From Tetragonia tetragonoides (Eukaryota > Streptophyta > Magnoliopsida > Caryophyllales > Aizoaceae), in NCBI GenBank assembly GCA_038025085.1, contig CM076154.1, forward strand, positions 20,656,501 through 20,720,500: a DNA stretch of 64,000 bases, given 5' to 3'. Below, in pieces: positions 1-9,549 of this stretch. Under the pieces are notes generated by a model. It was not told the origin of the DNA, did no database searches, and saw nothing but the letters and a program-made list of their open reading frames with translations. Position 1 is the stretch's first letter; the number at the start of each line of letters is the position of its first letter. A program made the position numbers and the translations under genes.

Positions 1-560
1 AAGAGAAACCGTCAGGACCCGGGGAGCTATTAGGATCCATGGAAAAACAGCTTCTTTAATTTCTTGAGAAGAGATTGGAGCAATCAACATACATTGATCT
101 TCAGAGGAGAGGAGAGGGCCTTGGGCAAGCACTTCAGAATCAAGGGGAGCAGCATCATGAGATTTACTGAAGAGAGAGGAGTAATAATCAATAAAAGCTC
201 CAGGAATAGAGCTTCCATCTTTCAGAATACCATTGATGTCTTGTATTGCACCAATTCTACTCTTAGCTCTTTTATCTTTGACAGCTGCATGAAAGAAAGA
301 GCAGTTCTCATCGTCCATCTTAATGTGTCTAATTTTTGCCCTTTGATAGAGAGCGGAGAGTTCAGATTTTCTCAGGATGAGAAACTTTTTATTCATGTCT
401 TTCTCTTGATTGATAAGATCCATATTATGAATATTCTGCTGAATTTGATGATGAAGACGAGCAAGAGCATCCCTACATTGGCTAACTTTCTCAGAAATAT
501 TGCTGAAATGCTCCTTGTGTAGAGCACGCAACTTTGGCTTGAGCATTTTCAGTTTAAATG
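1..560 (-). pseudogene. LINE (L1-type) ORF2 fragment
   Basis: Read on the minus strand, this encodes the region just before and into the reverse transcriptase of a plant L1-type LINE. One can read a helical linker, then KDKRAKSRIGAIQDI, then IDYYSSL, and near position 1 the conserved block SMDPNSSPGPDGFS that opens the RT domain. The last block lies one base out of frame with the preceding IKEAVF, so there is a single-base deletion near position 20 in a T run. The fragment runs off the left edge of the window, and its upstream end is lost near 560, where similarity stops. Non-LTR elements of this type copy their RNA at a nicked target using ORF2 endonuclease and RT; this remnant cannot. The family is confident, the exact boundary is not. 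Confidence 0.8.
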
Positions 561-780
561 CCCCTACATTTGGCACGCAACTCGTCAAACATTTTATAAT
601 GAGTATTAAGGCTTATATGAATCTGGGGTGTTTAGTCAAACTCGAGCAACATTATTTTTGGATGAACTTAGCATTTGCTTCAACTCTTCTTCTACCAATG
701 ACCATCAAGTGATTGATCGAGGCTGCATTTTCTATATCACTTGCTCAAGGATCTGCATAGCATATATCCTATATAACGCA
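561..780. other. Non-coding spacer, nothing recognised
   Basis: AT-rich sequence between the LINE remnant and the first promoter-like repeat. The only open frame (70 codons) has no recognisable composition or motif. No repeat or RNA gene was seen. Confidence 0.5.
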
Positions 781-925
781 TGAGGCGACCTTGAGGTCAT
801 TTTTAAATTGGCAGCCTCAAGATTAGACCTCTCATACAAGCATGATGTCATGCTGACATCATGCTTGTATAAATAGAGGTAGCCTCACCTTGAGGCGAGC
901 TCATACAAAACTTATTGGAATATTA
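781..925 (+). repeat. Promoter-like repeat, copy 1, with perfect palindrome
   Basis: This is one of two diverged copies of a block about 120-145 bp long. It carries a perfect inverted repeat with 17-bp arms (834-850 and 854-870) around TGC. The arms contain the bZIP-type half sites TGATGTCA and TGACATCA. TATAAATA follows at once (868-875), and then GAGGTAGCCTCACCTTGAGGC, which can fold on itself. The layout of ACGT/TGACR-type site, TATA box and short leader resembles a plant or viral core promoter. No gene follows directly. It may be a remnant of a mobile element's promoter; that is inference. Confidence 0.5.
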
Positions 926-1137
926 AGTATAAATGTTTGAAATTTACTTTTTACTCCAACTTGTGTTTTCTTGAGTGATGTGAATAAAATAATTATCATT
1001 AGCACTATATAAGGATATGATTCCTAAAATCCAAGGTCGTTATTTGTATCGGTAATATTAATAGTAACGTATCTATCCAAAAAAAAAGTGTAAGAGTAAA
1101 GTAATGAATAATCTTTTTTTGTTAAACACAAAATCTT
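926..1137. other. Spacer between promoter-like repeats
   Basis: AT-rich non-coding sequence separating the two repeat copies; no gene or RNA recognised. Confidence 0.4.
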
Positions 1138-1260
1138 GTATGAGGCGCCCCCAAGATTAGGCCTCTTATACAAGTATGATATCATGCTGACGTCATGCTT
1201 GTATATATAGAGGTAGCCTCACCTTGAGGCGGCCTCATACAAGACTTGTTGGAATATTTA
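1138..1260 (+). repeat. Promoter-like repeat, copy 2, with TGACGTCA site
   Basis: Second copy of the block at 781-925, matching from TGAGGCG through to TTGGAATATT. The palindrome arms (1168-1184 and 1188-1204) have diverged at a few bases. The right arm now holds a perfect TGACGTCA (1188-1195), the canonical bZIP/CRE-type site also found in as-1-like plant promoter elements. A TATATATAG box follows at 1202-1210. Copy 2 lacks about 25 bp present near the left end of copy 1. The two copies lie about 360 bp apart in direct orientation. Confidence 0.5.
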
Positions 1261-1770
1261 GCATGTTTTGTGTGAACTTAGTCCACCGTAAACCAAGCAC
1301 AATAATGAAAATATTTAAGGACATTGAGAGTATATTTAAAAAAATTTAACTCATTAGTCCACCATAGATTAAGTCTATACAAGTTTTTTTATAGTGTATA
1401 GCAAGAACGTCGTCTTATTCGCCTATGGGGCAGAGTGCAACAAGGCCTTGAGGCGAGTCTTCAAGCGTCGGCCCACTTATTGACAAAGCGACGACCCTGG
1501 TCATTGAATGTTATGAAGATTATTCATAACGTTGTAAAGATTTGATTTTATATCACATTTTTAAATGAAATTGAAAAGAAGAAAATCAATACAATATCTT
1601 TTCTATTTCAGTTTCATATCAAATATTTTATTGAATGTGTGAAGGTGTATCTGAATTTCATAATTCGTATTTTAATTTTCCTTTGATAGAAGATTATATG
1701 TATAGATATCTTTTAATTTAAAAAGGTATATTATTTTCATTAAATATCACAATTACTTATTACCAATCGC
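1261..1770. other. Non-coding, upstream of cysteine-rich peptide gene
   Basis: AT-rich sequence without a credible open frame. It lies between the promoter-like repeats and the TATA box of the cysteine-rich peptide gene and may hold that gene's upstream regulatory DNA. No specific element can be supported. Confidence 0.4.
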
Positions 1771-1775
1771 TCTAG

Positions 1776-1783
1776 TATATAAG
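1776..1783 (+). promoter_or_regulatory. Candidate TATA box of cysteine-rich peptide gene
   Basis: TATATAAG lies 121 nt upstream of the ATG at 1904. A transcription start about 30 nt downstream would leave a 5' leader of roughly 95 nt, normal for a plant gene. It is the best TATA match in the preceding few hundred bases. Confidence 0.5.
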
Positions 1784-1903
1784 GAGATAGAAACCTTCAT
1801 AATTTCGATCACAAATTTTATGTGGAGAACTTTGTGCTTCCAAAAAACAAGAAGGAAAAGAAAAGTTTAATACGTTGTAATCATTTAAATTTTTATTTTC
1901 AAC

Positions 1904-1992
1904 ATGGTGCAAAAGGCTTCACTTGTGCCTCTCCTTCTAGTATTGATGGTTTTTATGTCGTCCGGTAAGTACTCCTTTTATGTTTTTGAAGA

Positions 1993-2067
<75 letters not shown>

Positions 2068-2510
2068 ATTATTATTATTATTATTATCTACTTTCTGTAT
2101 CTATGTGTATCTTAATCTGTTCTTCAATCGTTTTTGTTTGTGTACTTCTCTTAACGAAATTCAAATTAAATATAAATGAAAACGAGTATCACAACTCTTA
2201 TTGTAAAATATATAATATAAGGGGCTTGTTCATGCCATATACCTCTAATTGCTTTGTGGGTCTGATTTACTCACATCATGACATGGATATACCACCAATA
2301 CTTGAGAAACTAACCGTTTTTGTTTTGATTTTTTGTTTATGATTTAATACAGGTACGGTCAATTACACACTTGCCAGCAGGGTGGACATTCCTAATTGGG
2401 GACCGGTTTGCCTTAAGCAACCTGATTGCAATTTAGACAATAATTGTGTAAAGCATTGTGGTCCAGGTCATTGAAAATGTGAAACGAATGAGCTTTGTTG
2501 TTGTATATGA
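1904..2510 (+). pseudogene. Secreted cysteine-rich (defensin-like) peptide gene with premature stop
   Basis: Exon 1 (1904-1964) encodes a 20-residue hydrophobic signal peptide (MVQKASLVPLLLVLMVFMSS). Intron 1965-2352 starts GTAAGT and ends ACAG, splitting a Gly codon after its first base. Exon 2 begins at 2353 and gives a small peptide with cysteines spaced C-x5-C-x5-C-x3-C. A TGA at 2472-2474 then ends it. The same frame continues for 11 more codons with a lone Cys and a CCC triplet before a second stop at 2508-2510. Signal peptide plus one phase-1 intron plus eight cysteines is the layout of plant defensin-like genes, which act outside the cell in defence or signalling. The early stop removes the last four cysteines and probably breaks the fold. 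Alternatives are a different cysteine-rich family, or a truncated form that still works. Confidence 0.6.
1992..2089 (+). repeat. ATT microsatellite in intron
   Basis: About 98 bp of almost pure ATT/TAT trinucleotide repeat, with one A interruption near 2067, inside the intron of the cysteine-rich peptide gene. It begins 27 bp after the donor site. It creates a spurious poly-tyrosine reading frame. Length polymorphism between individuals is likely. Confidence 0.95.
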
Positions 2511-2545
2511 TGCATAATTAGAGACAATCCAAAGTCTCCTCGATA

Positions 2546-2551
2546 AATAAA
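2546..2551 (+). terminator. Polyadenylation signal AATAAA
   Basis: AATAAA 36 nt after the distal stop of the cysteine-rich peptide gene, at a usual plant distance. It supports the view that this was a complete transcription unit. Confidence 0.5.
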
Positions 2552-4884
2552 ATAGCTCATTAAGCATACGACTATTATTTATGCTTTGGTATCTTATTCT
2601 AAAAATGATCTCAATGACATATCCATAACATCCTTTTATTTTAAAAATGAAGTAAATATTGCGTAAAATGATATTGCTTACAATAATAAGATTTACTAGC
2701 GATTTAGGTAAAATTCTAAAATTGAACAGCGATAATTAGAATTGTGTATTAAAATTCATATTCATATTCTCTATATCCTTTATTTTGAATTGAATAAAAA
2801 TTGAAAAAATACATAAATTTGACTCAAGTTTTCTATTGTCTTGTACTCTTCTCAATTAAATGCATAAGTCGCTGCTGTCCACCTCCATCTCTAGCCGAGG
2901 AGCTCGCCGGCGATTTTCAGCTATGGCTCAAGCAATACTTGCGTGCTGGTTCCGTCTCTTTTTTCTCTCTCATTACACTATCTTTCTCTCTCCTCGCTAC
3001 CTTCCTTCGCGACATCGAACACCTCACAACCACATTGCACCACCACCACACCACCACAATTACCATCACCATCATAGTATTGTTTAAAATCATCAGAATC
3101 ACAGTCACAATGAAACATGGAACACGTACAATTTATGATTGGAAGTTAGGCCAAAGTAAAATTCAACAATCAAACAAATGTGGTGACTGAGAAACGATGG
3201 AATTGATCAGTTGTTAATTTATTTTGTATCTTATCTTGGTTCTTTTTGTTAATGCTTGTTGATGTCATTTAAGTCTAATGATAGTATTATCTATTATGTG
3301 TAAGTTCTACGTAAATTTAATATTTGTTAATGCTTTAAAGTCATGTACGTACTCATAATTTACCATTAAACTGAATGTATCCTTGTTTAATTGCCAACGC
3401 AATTTTGACTATGCTATGATGATCTTAGCAAGTAGTAATGCCTATGTAGCCGTGGTAGACATTTACTTCATCAATTTCAAGACTGATAGATGTACATACA
3501 CCACACAAAAAAAGCCTAACGACAACGGTCAAAATTTGCATTGTTGTGTCCGCTTTTGTAACGAAATACTTAATTACGATAAACGGATCCGTGTTGACCA
3601 TTGTCGTAAGTAAAACAATTGTTTCTATCGGAGGCGGATTCACCCTACGAGCAAGGTGGTCACATGACCCCGCATGACCTGATGTGAGTACTATTAAAAT
3701 TTCCTGTTTGACCGTTGTTGTATGTTGGTCAATATTGAGGTCTAGCTTAGTTTATTACACATATGACAACACATACTCTTTCGTGGATCGGACCCGATGT
3801 TGTGCATAGATAACCAAGGAGTAGGAAACACCAAAAAGTTGTCTGGTGTGGTGTCCCTTACTGAGTAATGCAGGGGAATTGTTCTACATGGGTCGATCAT
3901 GCTACTGTTTCGAGGTGTGGGTGATGAAAATTGGAATCTTCGATTAATCTATTTGTAATTCAAGGTCGTATAACAATAATGCAACTTGTATACATATTCT
4001 ATAAATATGGTGGAATTCATGGAAAATGAAGAATAATGTTTCATTGACGTGAATGGTCCAAAGAAATATTTAGATAATGCACTACAATAATAGAGCGCAT
4101 ACATTTTATGATTGTTGAGCCTAACTTGAGGTCATTCGATTAATAATCAAATAAAATGACAAAAATATGAAAAATTCCAGTTTAGCATCTTAATAAGGAC
4201 AAATAATTTTAAAAATAAATTTAGGAGTGATAAGTTCCTTTTGAATGAGTTCCTTGTCCATTATTCCAAACTTGTTCAGTAGATAATGACTTTCTCAACT
4301 AATTCTCATAAATGAAAATAATTCATTACAAATAATCTCGATGTACGAAATCAACGATCAAGGTTGGGCTCCAGAGACATGACGGAAATGAAGTCGAAGT
4401 CGAAGTCATTTTTTCCAGTTTTCTAGGACTTTTAGACCCTATTATTTTTGTTTGTGTGTAATCCTAATTGTAATTTGCTTATTCCAAGGCCTTCATTAAT
4501 AAAACTTCACATGTTTGCATTTACATATCTCCATGTTGCTATAATAAAACTCGGTTAATAGTAAAAATGAACTTTCTCTAATCTCACCTTGTGTGAATGA
4601 ATATTGAATACTTGACCGCTATCTTACTTAGTACACATTGACCCAAATCAAATTTGAGGTATGGATTTGAAATCCATTTGTACATGGTCATACTTGTGAT
4701 TAAATACAAATGAATTATTAAATTTCCCTCTTATTTGGCATTGGGCCATTACGGGGGATCATGTCTTAAAACTTCTCTCATCATTATTCCTTAAACACGT
4801 AATTCGGCTACCGTACTTAAAATTTTCATCAATCCATACCCAACAAATCGATCAATATCATACTTACAAAAAAAAAAAAAAAAA
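2552..4884. other. AT-rich intergenic DNA
   Basis: No gene recognised. It holds a CAC/CAT-rich stretch (about 3026-3078) that gives poly-His or poly-Thr reading frames, and an A run at 4868-4884. The frames at 2801-3190 and 3383-3643 overlap on both strands and show no domain. The stretch near 3630-3900 has the look of a decayed transposon end (GGCGGATTCACCC...) but I cannot assign it. Confidence 0.5.
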
Positions 4885-5030
4885 CAGAAACGTACTCAGA
4901 ACCAGAATCAATACCATACACAGAACACAAAAAAACAGAAACATACTCAAAACCAAAATTTTTATCATACACAGAACCAGAACCAGAAATGTACACAAAA
5001 TCAGAATCTAACTTACATTGAACCAGAACT
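4885..5030 (+). repeat. Degenerate tandem repeat, about 49 bp x 3
   Basis: Three imperfect units start with CAGAAA at 4885, 4936 and 4984. Each contains a TACTCA/TACACA plus AACCAGAA pattern. It is non-coding, purine-rich on the plus strand, and follows an A tract. It may be the remnant of a retroelement untranslated region or a simple local duplication. Confidence 0.55.
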
Positions 5031-7396
5031 ATATCCTTCCGCCAAGATTATATCCAGTCTCCAGCCACAGTTTAGGAAATCTGTCAATAACCAAGATAGA
5101 AACCTCTAGAAATCCTGTTGAAATCCATAGAGATTTCTATTTCCAGTTTCAGTTCAGATACCCGCTGACAACCAAAGGTAATATCTATGGGAGTTCAGTT
5201 GAAATCCATACAAACTCCCTAGAAATGCCCAGTTAATTAATTAATTTAAGAATATTAAGACGGATCCCCCATCAGAACTAGATCAAGGATTTGATCCACG
5301 AGTAGATTCAAATCTTATAATGAGTGGTACATAGTGTAGTACATGTGTATCCAATACCGCTATACACTAATAAACATACCAGTTCAAGACGAAAAATAAA
5401 TGTGTGTTGTGTGACAGTGTGTAACTATTATATGATTTTTACATTTTATTTTCCTCGGGTAAGATATAACTAATGTTCGAAAGCTTTTAAGGGATGCGAC
5501 GTATTAGTAAAGAGCTCATCCACAGGATGGAGAGGGAGACGAGTCCAATCGACGTTCGCACCCTCTAAACTAGACCCCGAATCTAGATCTTTGTGTTCAC
5601 AGGCCAATCAAACTAATTTCGCGCCTTATCGCAAATAAAGTTAATCTAGGGTGTTCTAAAAATCTTTTAAAACCCTTTTCCGTTTCAAAACCCGTCCTTG
5701 TTTGGGTCATAACTAGGTGGCGACTTCAATTGTATTAAAAATCAATATTTTCTAAAGGTCATTTTCGTGGGGCATACCCATTTGGTACGTAAACCCACTG
5801 GTTCCCGGGTTAAAAAAAGATGATATTAAAACTCGAGAATCAGGTCCCAAAATAAGATGGGGGGGGGGATGTCGTGTTTGCAATGGGTTTGGTATTAAAG
5901 GTGAGCACGAGTGGAGAATAATTTTTGGAGTGTTGAGCAAATGTGCTTAGCACGCTGCCCTACCCAGGTAAGGTTCTATATCTTAGATTCTGTTGTGATC
6001 CGGGTAACGGTTGCGATGTCGCTTAAGCGGACTGATACACGTATCAGATTCCCGCGTCATGGCATGAACTTTGTTGTCAGTTGTATCAACATTTAGTGGC
6101 TTTATCGGCCATTTATCGATAACGTATCAGCTGTGTCGGTTATGTATTGGTCGTATAGGGATATATTTGCCTTTTCATCCCTATACTGGCCTTTTTGAAC
6201 ACCCCTTGATGTATCAGGATATCATGCATCAGAAACCTTCAAAACTGATACGTCGCATAAGGGGCGATATTTAATACACTGTACCAAGACCTTCTATCTT
6301 TCCTGCCTTTTTGCTCCTCTTCAAATCCTACTTAGAACATTCACTATGATAGCAAGTAAGAACGTGGAAGAGATCCCACCCCCCTTTTCAATTCCTTAGA
6401 TGAAGAAAAACGACTTCCTAATAGGCGTCCCATTGATCGACACAGAAAAAAAGGTCAGAAAGCAATTTGAACTAGGACCCTTACTCTCATCACTTGTCTA
6501 AGAAGACCTAGCTCTCACTATTGCATGCTTTTATAAATCTATCTTGTACGTCATCCCTTTTTGACCACTTTCCCTTAGCTTCCTCCACCACTTCTTGAGC
6601 TAAACACACACTATGAATGAGAGCTTGTGAGGAAAAGCACCTCCCTAAACCTATTTGAGGATCTTGTAAGCGACGTTGACGAGCGATAGTCACATTTTCT
6701 TATGTTCTTGCCAGAGTTCGCTTATGATCTGTTGGTCAGAAAAGTCGTTTTTGCCTACTATCAACAATGGGTGAACCTGCAGGGTTGCCCACTTTAACGG
6801 GCTGGTTAATAGCTCAAACGTCTTCGTCCCTTGGAATAAGACTATTCATTTTACAGTTTTAATTAGTCCCAGGTTCATTTAGTTGACTCTTAGTTCTCTT
6901 CTTTGTTAGATGATCGTGTTTTTCTGGATGTTTGTTTGAAAGAGTATTTTTTGTTTTTGAAAATATGCATATTGTTCTGATCCTTGAGAGACAGAAACCT
7001 AAATATGAGTTTTGATTTTGGTGCTATCACACTTGAGATAGGATTCAAGTTTGTTCTTGTGGTTACCAGTAGAGGAGTAGAGGGTTGACTTCTTGACGCA
7101 TTCCTCCCAACCCGAACCATCTTTATTTCGTGCTACTGCCTACGAATAAGAAGCGCGCCTAGGCGAGGCCAGGAGTTGGCATGGTCACTTCATAAAGGCC
7201 TAAATAAGTCGAGGCGCGCTCCCTTAGCCAGTTTAAGCTCGTGTGAATACTCTTTCTTTGGCTACTGGGGCTCATGCTTTCATGTCCCATCCTTTTCTTT
7301 TTCTTTCAGTTTTCAATTTTTTCTCTCTCGGTCCCCTCGTTTCTCTTCAACATCTGCTGGGATTTTGAGCCAAGAGTTCTGTACATGACAGTTGGC

Positions 7397-7400
<4 letters not shown>
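5031..7400. other. Non-coding DNA with retroelement-like traces
   Basis: No credible gene. At about 5560-5870 the sequence contains GGTGGCGACTTC, then CGTGGGGCATACCC and a G9 run (5861-5869), which recalls the LTR/PBS neighbourhood of plant Ty3/gypsy elements, but no partner LTR or coding part was found. 6000-6260 is rich in GTATC/GATAC words. The remaining open frames are short and lack motifs. Confidence 0.4.

Positions 7401-7439
<39 letters not shown>
7401..7439 (+). repeat. TC dinucleotide microsatellite
   Basis: Uninterrupted (TC)19 run followed by A at 7440. Confidence 0.95.
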
Positions 7440-7440
<1 letters not shown>

Positions 7441-7901
7441 AACCAGAAGATGTAAGTAATGCTTATAAAGAGGAATATATGTAGCTCCATTTTCAACGAA
7501 AGTAATCGTGGTGTTGAGTGTATATGTCGTGTCTTCTTGGTTTTCCTGCAACATTGTTTTTCATTACCTTTGCTTCGGTAATAATGTCAGTGTTGTAACA
7601 CCTTTCTCCTCCATGAGTCCTTAGGGTTTTATCACTTTCCACTCTACAATGCATGATAAACCAATTTATACTTTCTTGTCCAGTGTCAGTGGCTCTTGCG
7701 ATCTTCACTTGAAAAGGCATCCCCATGACTGGGAGTTGGAGGAGCCCTCTTCCTTGCTTAGTGTTCTGAACACCATTCAACTTGTTTGCTGGGGACCCCT
7801 CTGAGGACCTTTTCTTGCAGATCCTTTTTTCATCAATTTAGACTTCCCTCATGTTATCCTCGTTCCTTCCTTTCCAACTTTATATAGAAGTCTAAGCCTC
7901 C
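7441..7901. other. Non-coding spacer
   Basis: Nothing recognised. The 95-codon minus-strand frame at 7493-7780 shows no domain, signal peptide or neighbour that would support it. CCTCC at 7897-7901 may be the left target duplication of the adjacent foldback element. Confidence 0.4.
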
Positions 7902-8199
7902 TGATAAGTGCCTCTTTATATATAGTTTAATCCCCTGATTTAGACCCTTTTATTATACTTTTGATTATTATTTTACTTGGTTTTATTAACATTCCTATTA
8001 GTGGGTTCAACTTATCTTAGTTTATTATTTATGTTTGAATTGGCCTAATTACTACTTTAGTTGGTTTAGGTGGCAATTCTGTGGGGTCAGCCCACTACAA
8101 GCCCAATTAACTAACAGCAAGCAATTACACGTTTGAGTGGATAGATCAGAAGAAAAGGGAATTCTTTCTCAAGAGACCAACAACATAAAAACACTCAGA
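7902..8199 (+). repeat. Left inverted arm of foldback element
   Basis: Matches 8786-9083 in inverse orientation from TGATAAGTGCC at the outer end to CACTCAGA at the inner end, with scattered mismatches and small indels. Confidence 0.85.
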
Positions 8200-8785
8200 T
8201 AATAAGTAAAAATCTGAAATTGCTAAAGAATCAAATTTAAAACTGGAATTTATCAAAGTAAATTCAACCCTTGTTGAATGAGTTTAAAACCAATACTGAA
8301 AATAAATAATTCTAAGGACACAAGATAATAAGTAAAATCTGAAATTGCTAAAGGAATCAAATTGGGAAGATAAGAACTTATGAATTGTAACCGAGAGCGT
8401 TTCACTTGCTTCAGATTCGACTCCTTGGACAATTTGTATAGACTAAGCTTCACTCCAAGATTGTCTTTAACTTCCAGTTGACCCTGTTGATCCTCTTGAT
8501 CTCACAAATGCTCAAGTGTTTGTCTCGCAATTCTGAATTGTGGGTTGCTTGGATCATTCGGATTGAAGCTAGGGCAAAGCTTTTATACTAGCCAAACCGT
8601 AACCGTTTTGGAATTGGGATATAGTTTGTTCGCTCAAAATACTAATGAAGATAGGAGAAATTAGTTGCCTTCAGTTTCCTAGTTTTGAACAACATCTTCA
8701 ATTGAGGAGAAAATGAGTTGTAGGACTTTTGTTGCTGAGAAACTCTTTGTATTGCTCTGTGTCGTTCTTTGTAGGTCCTCTCTTC

Positions 8786-9083
8786 TCTGAGTGCTTTTAT
8801 GTTGTTGGTGTCTTGAGAAAGAATTCCCTTTTCTTCTGATCTATCCACTCAAACGTGTAATTCCTTGCTGCTAGTTAATTGGGCTTGTAGTGGGCTGACC
8901 ACATGGAATTGCCACCTAAACCAAATAAAGTAGTAGCTAGGCCAATTAAAACATAAATAATAAACTAAGCTAAGTTGAACCCATTAATAGTAAAGTTAAT
9001 AAAATCAAGTAAAGTAATAATCAAAAGTATAATAAAAGGGTCTAAATCAGGGGACTAAACTATAGATAAAGAGGCACTTATCA
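8786..9083 (-). repeat. Right inverted arm of foldback element
   Basis: Reverse complement of 7902-8199. The short open frames in this arm are not supported as genes. Confidence 0.85.
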
Positions 9084-9122
9084 CCTCCCTTGAAGGTACC
9101 AGGGCAAGAATAGCACAAATGT

Positions 9123-9518
9123 TGTTGTGACCTAAAATAAAGCTTAAATTCAAAGGCCCCAAAGAGCAAACCTCTGGAGCAATCCGGTCCATAAAGCTTG
9201 CCTCAACAGCGGCCCATCCGAACGAGCTGGATATCAAGAGCCACTCCCAAGAGGGCACCTGTCACTTCGGTAGCAACTTTTATGGAAAATTTCACCCTAT
9301 AAATACCAGCCTCGAGGTATGTGAAAAGACAACTATTTTTACCTAATCATTACTAGCACTACTACCAAGACTGACTTAAGCTTCGGAGCGGGGATCCCGA
9401 AAACCCCCCCGGGCTAGTTAACGTTCTTGTGTGTGCAGGTATCAAAGTCGTCGCCCAACCGACAGAAAATCAACGCCCGACTAGTTATACTCCCGACACA
9501 GGAAAAAACCCCACAACA
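9123..9518 (+). repeat. 5' LTR of Tat-lineage element
   Basis: It begins TGTTGTGACCTAAAATAAAG, matching the 3' LTR stub at 21782, and ends CCACAACA directly before the PBS. At about 396 bp it is short for the lineage. The start at 9123 rather than the TG at 9120 is chosen by comparison with the 3' copy. Only the first 49 bp can be compared, where about six differences are visible. Confidence 0.75.
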
Positions 9519-9519
9519 T

Positions 9520-9537
9520 TTGGCGTCGTCTGTGAGG
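9520..9537 (+). promoter_or_regulatory. Primer binding site of Tat-lineage element
   Basis: TTGGCGTCGTCTGTGAGG one base after the LTR end. It matches the general form of the tRNA primer site of plant Ty3/gypsy elements (TGGCGCCGTCTGTGGG type) with changes. It marks where minus-strand DNA synthesis would begin. Confidence 0.6.
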
Positions 9538-9549
9538 AGTACTACCTAG

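Larger units (their letters stand above)
7902..9083. mobile_element. Foldback element with 298-bp inverted arms
   Basis: The ends TGATAAGTGCCTCTTTAT... (7902-8199) and its reverse complement (8786-9083) are about 298 bp each and similar along their full length. They bracket about 590 bp of non-coding DNA. CCTCC lies immediately outside both ends (7897-7901 and 9084-9088), a candidate 5-bp target duplication. The core has a repeated block of about 42 bp (AATAAGTAAAAATCTGAAATTG type, near 8201 and 8326). There is no transposase, so it would depend on another element. Long-TIR non-autonomous elements are common in plants among Mutator-like and foldback groups, but a 5-bp duplication does not fit Mutator (9 bp), so the superfamily is open. 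Confidence 0.65.

Noticed and set aside
1980..2342. 120-codon frame rich in tyrosine
   Set aside because: It is a translation of the ATT microsatellite in the intron of the cysteine-rich peptide gene.
2801..3190. Overlapping His/Thr-rich frames on both strands
   Set aside because: Explained by a CAC/CAT simple repeat; frames overlap on both strands and show no domain or conserved start.
5560..5870. A solo LTR or PBS of a Ty3/gypsy element
   Set aside because: GGTGGCGACTTC and nearby words are suggestive, but no LTR ends, partner copy or target duplication could be found.
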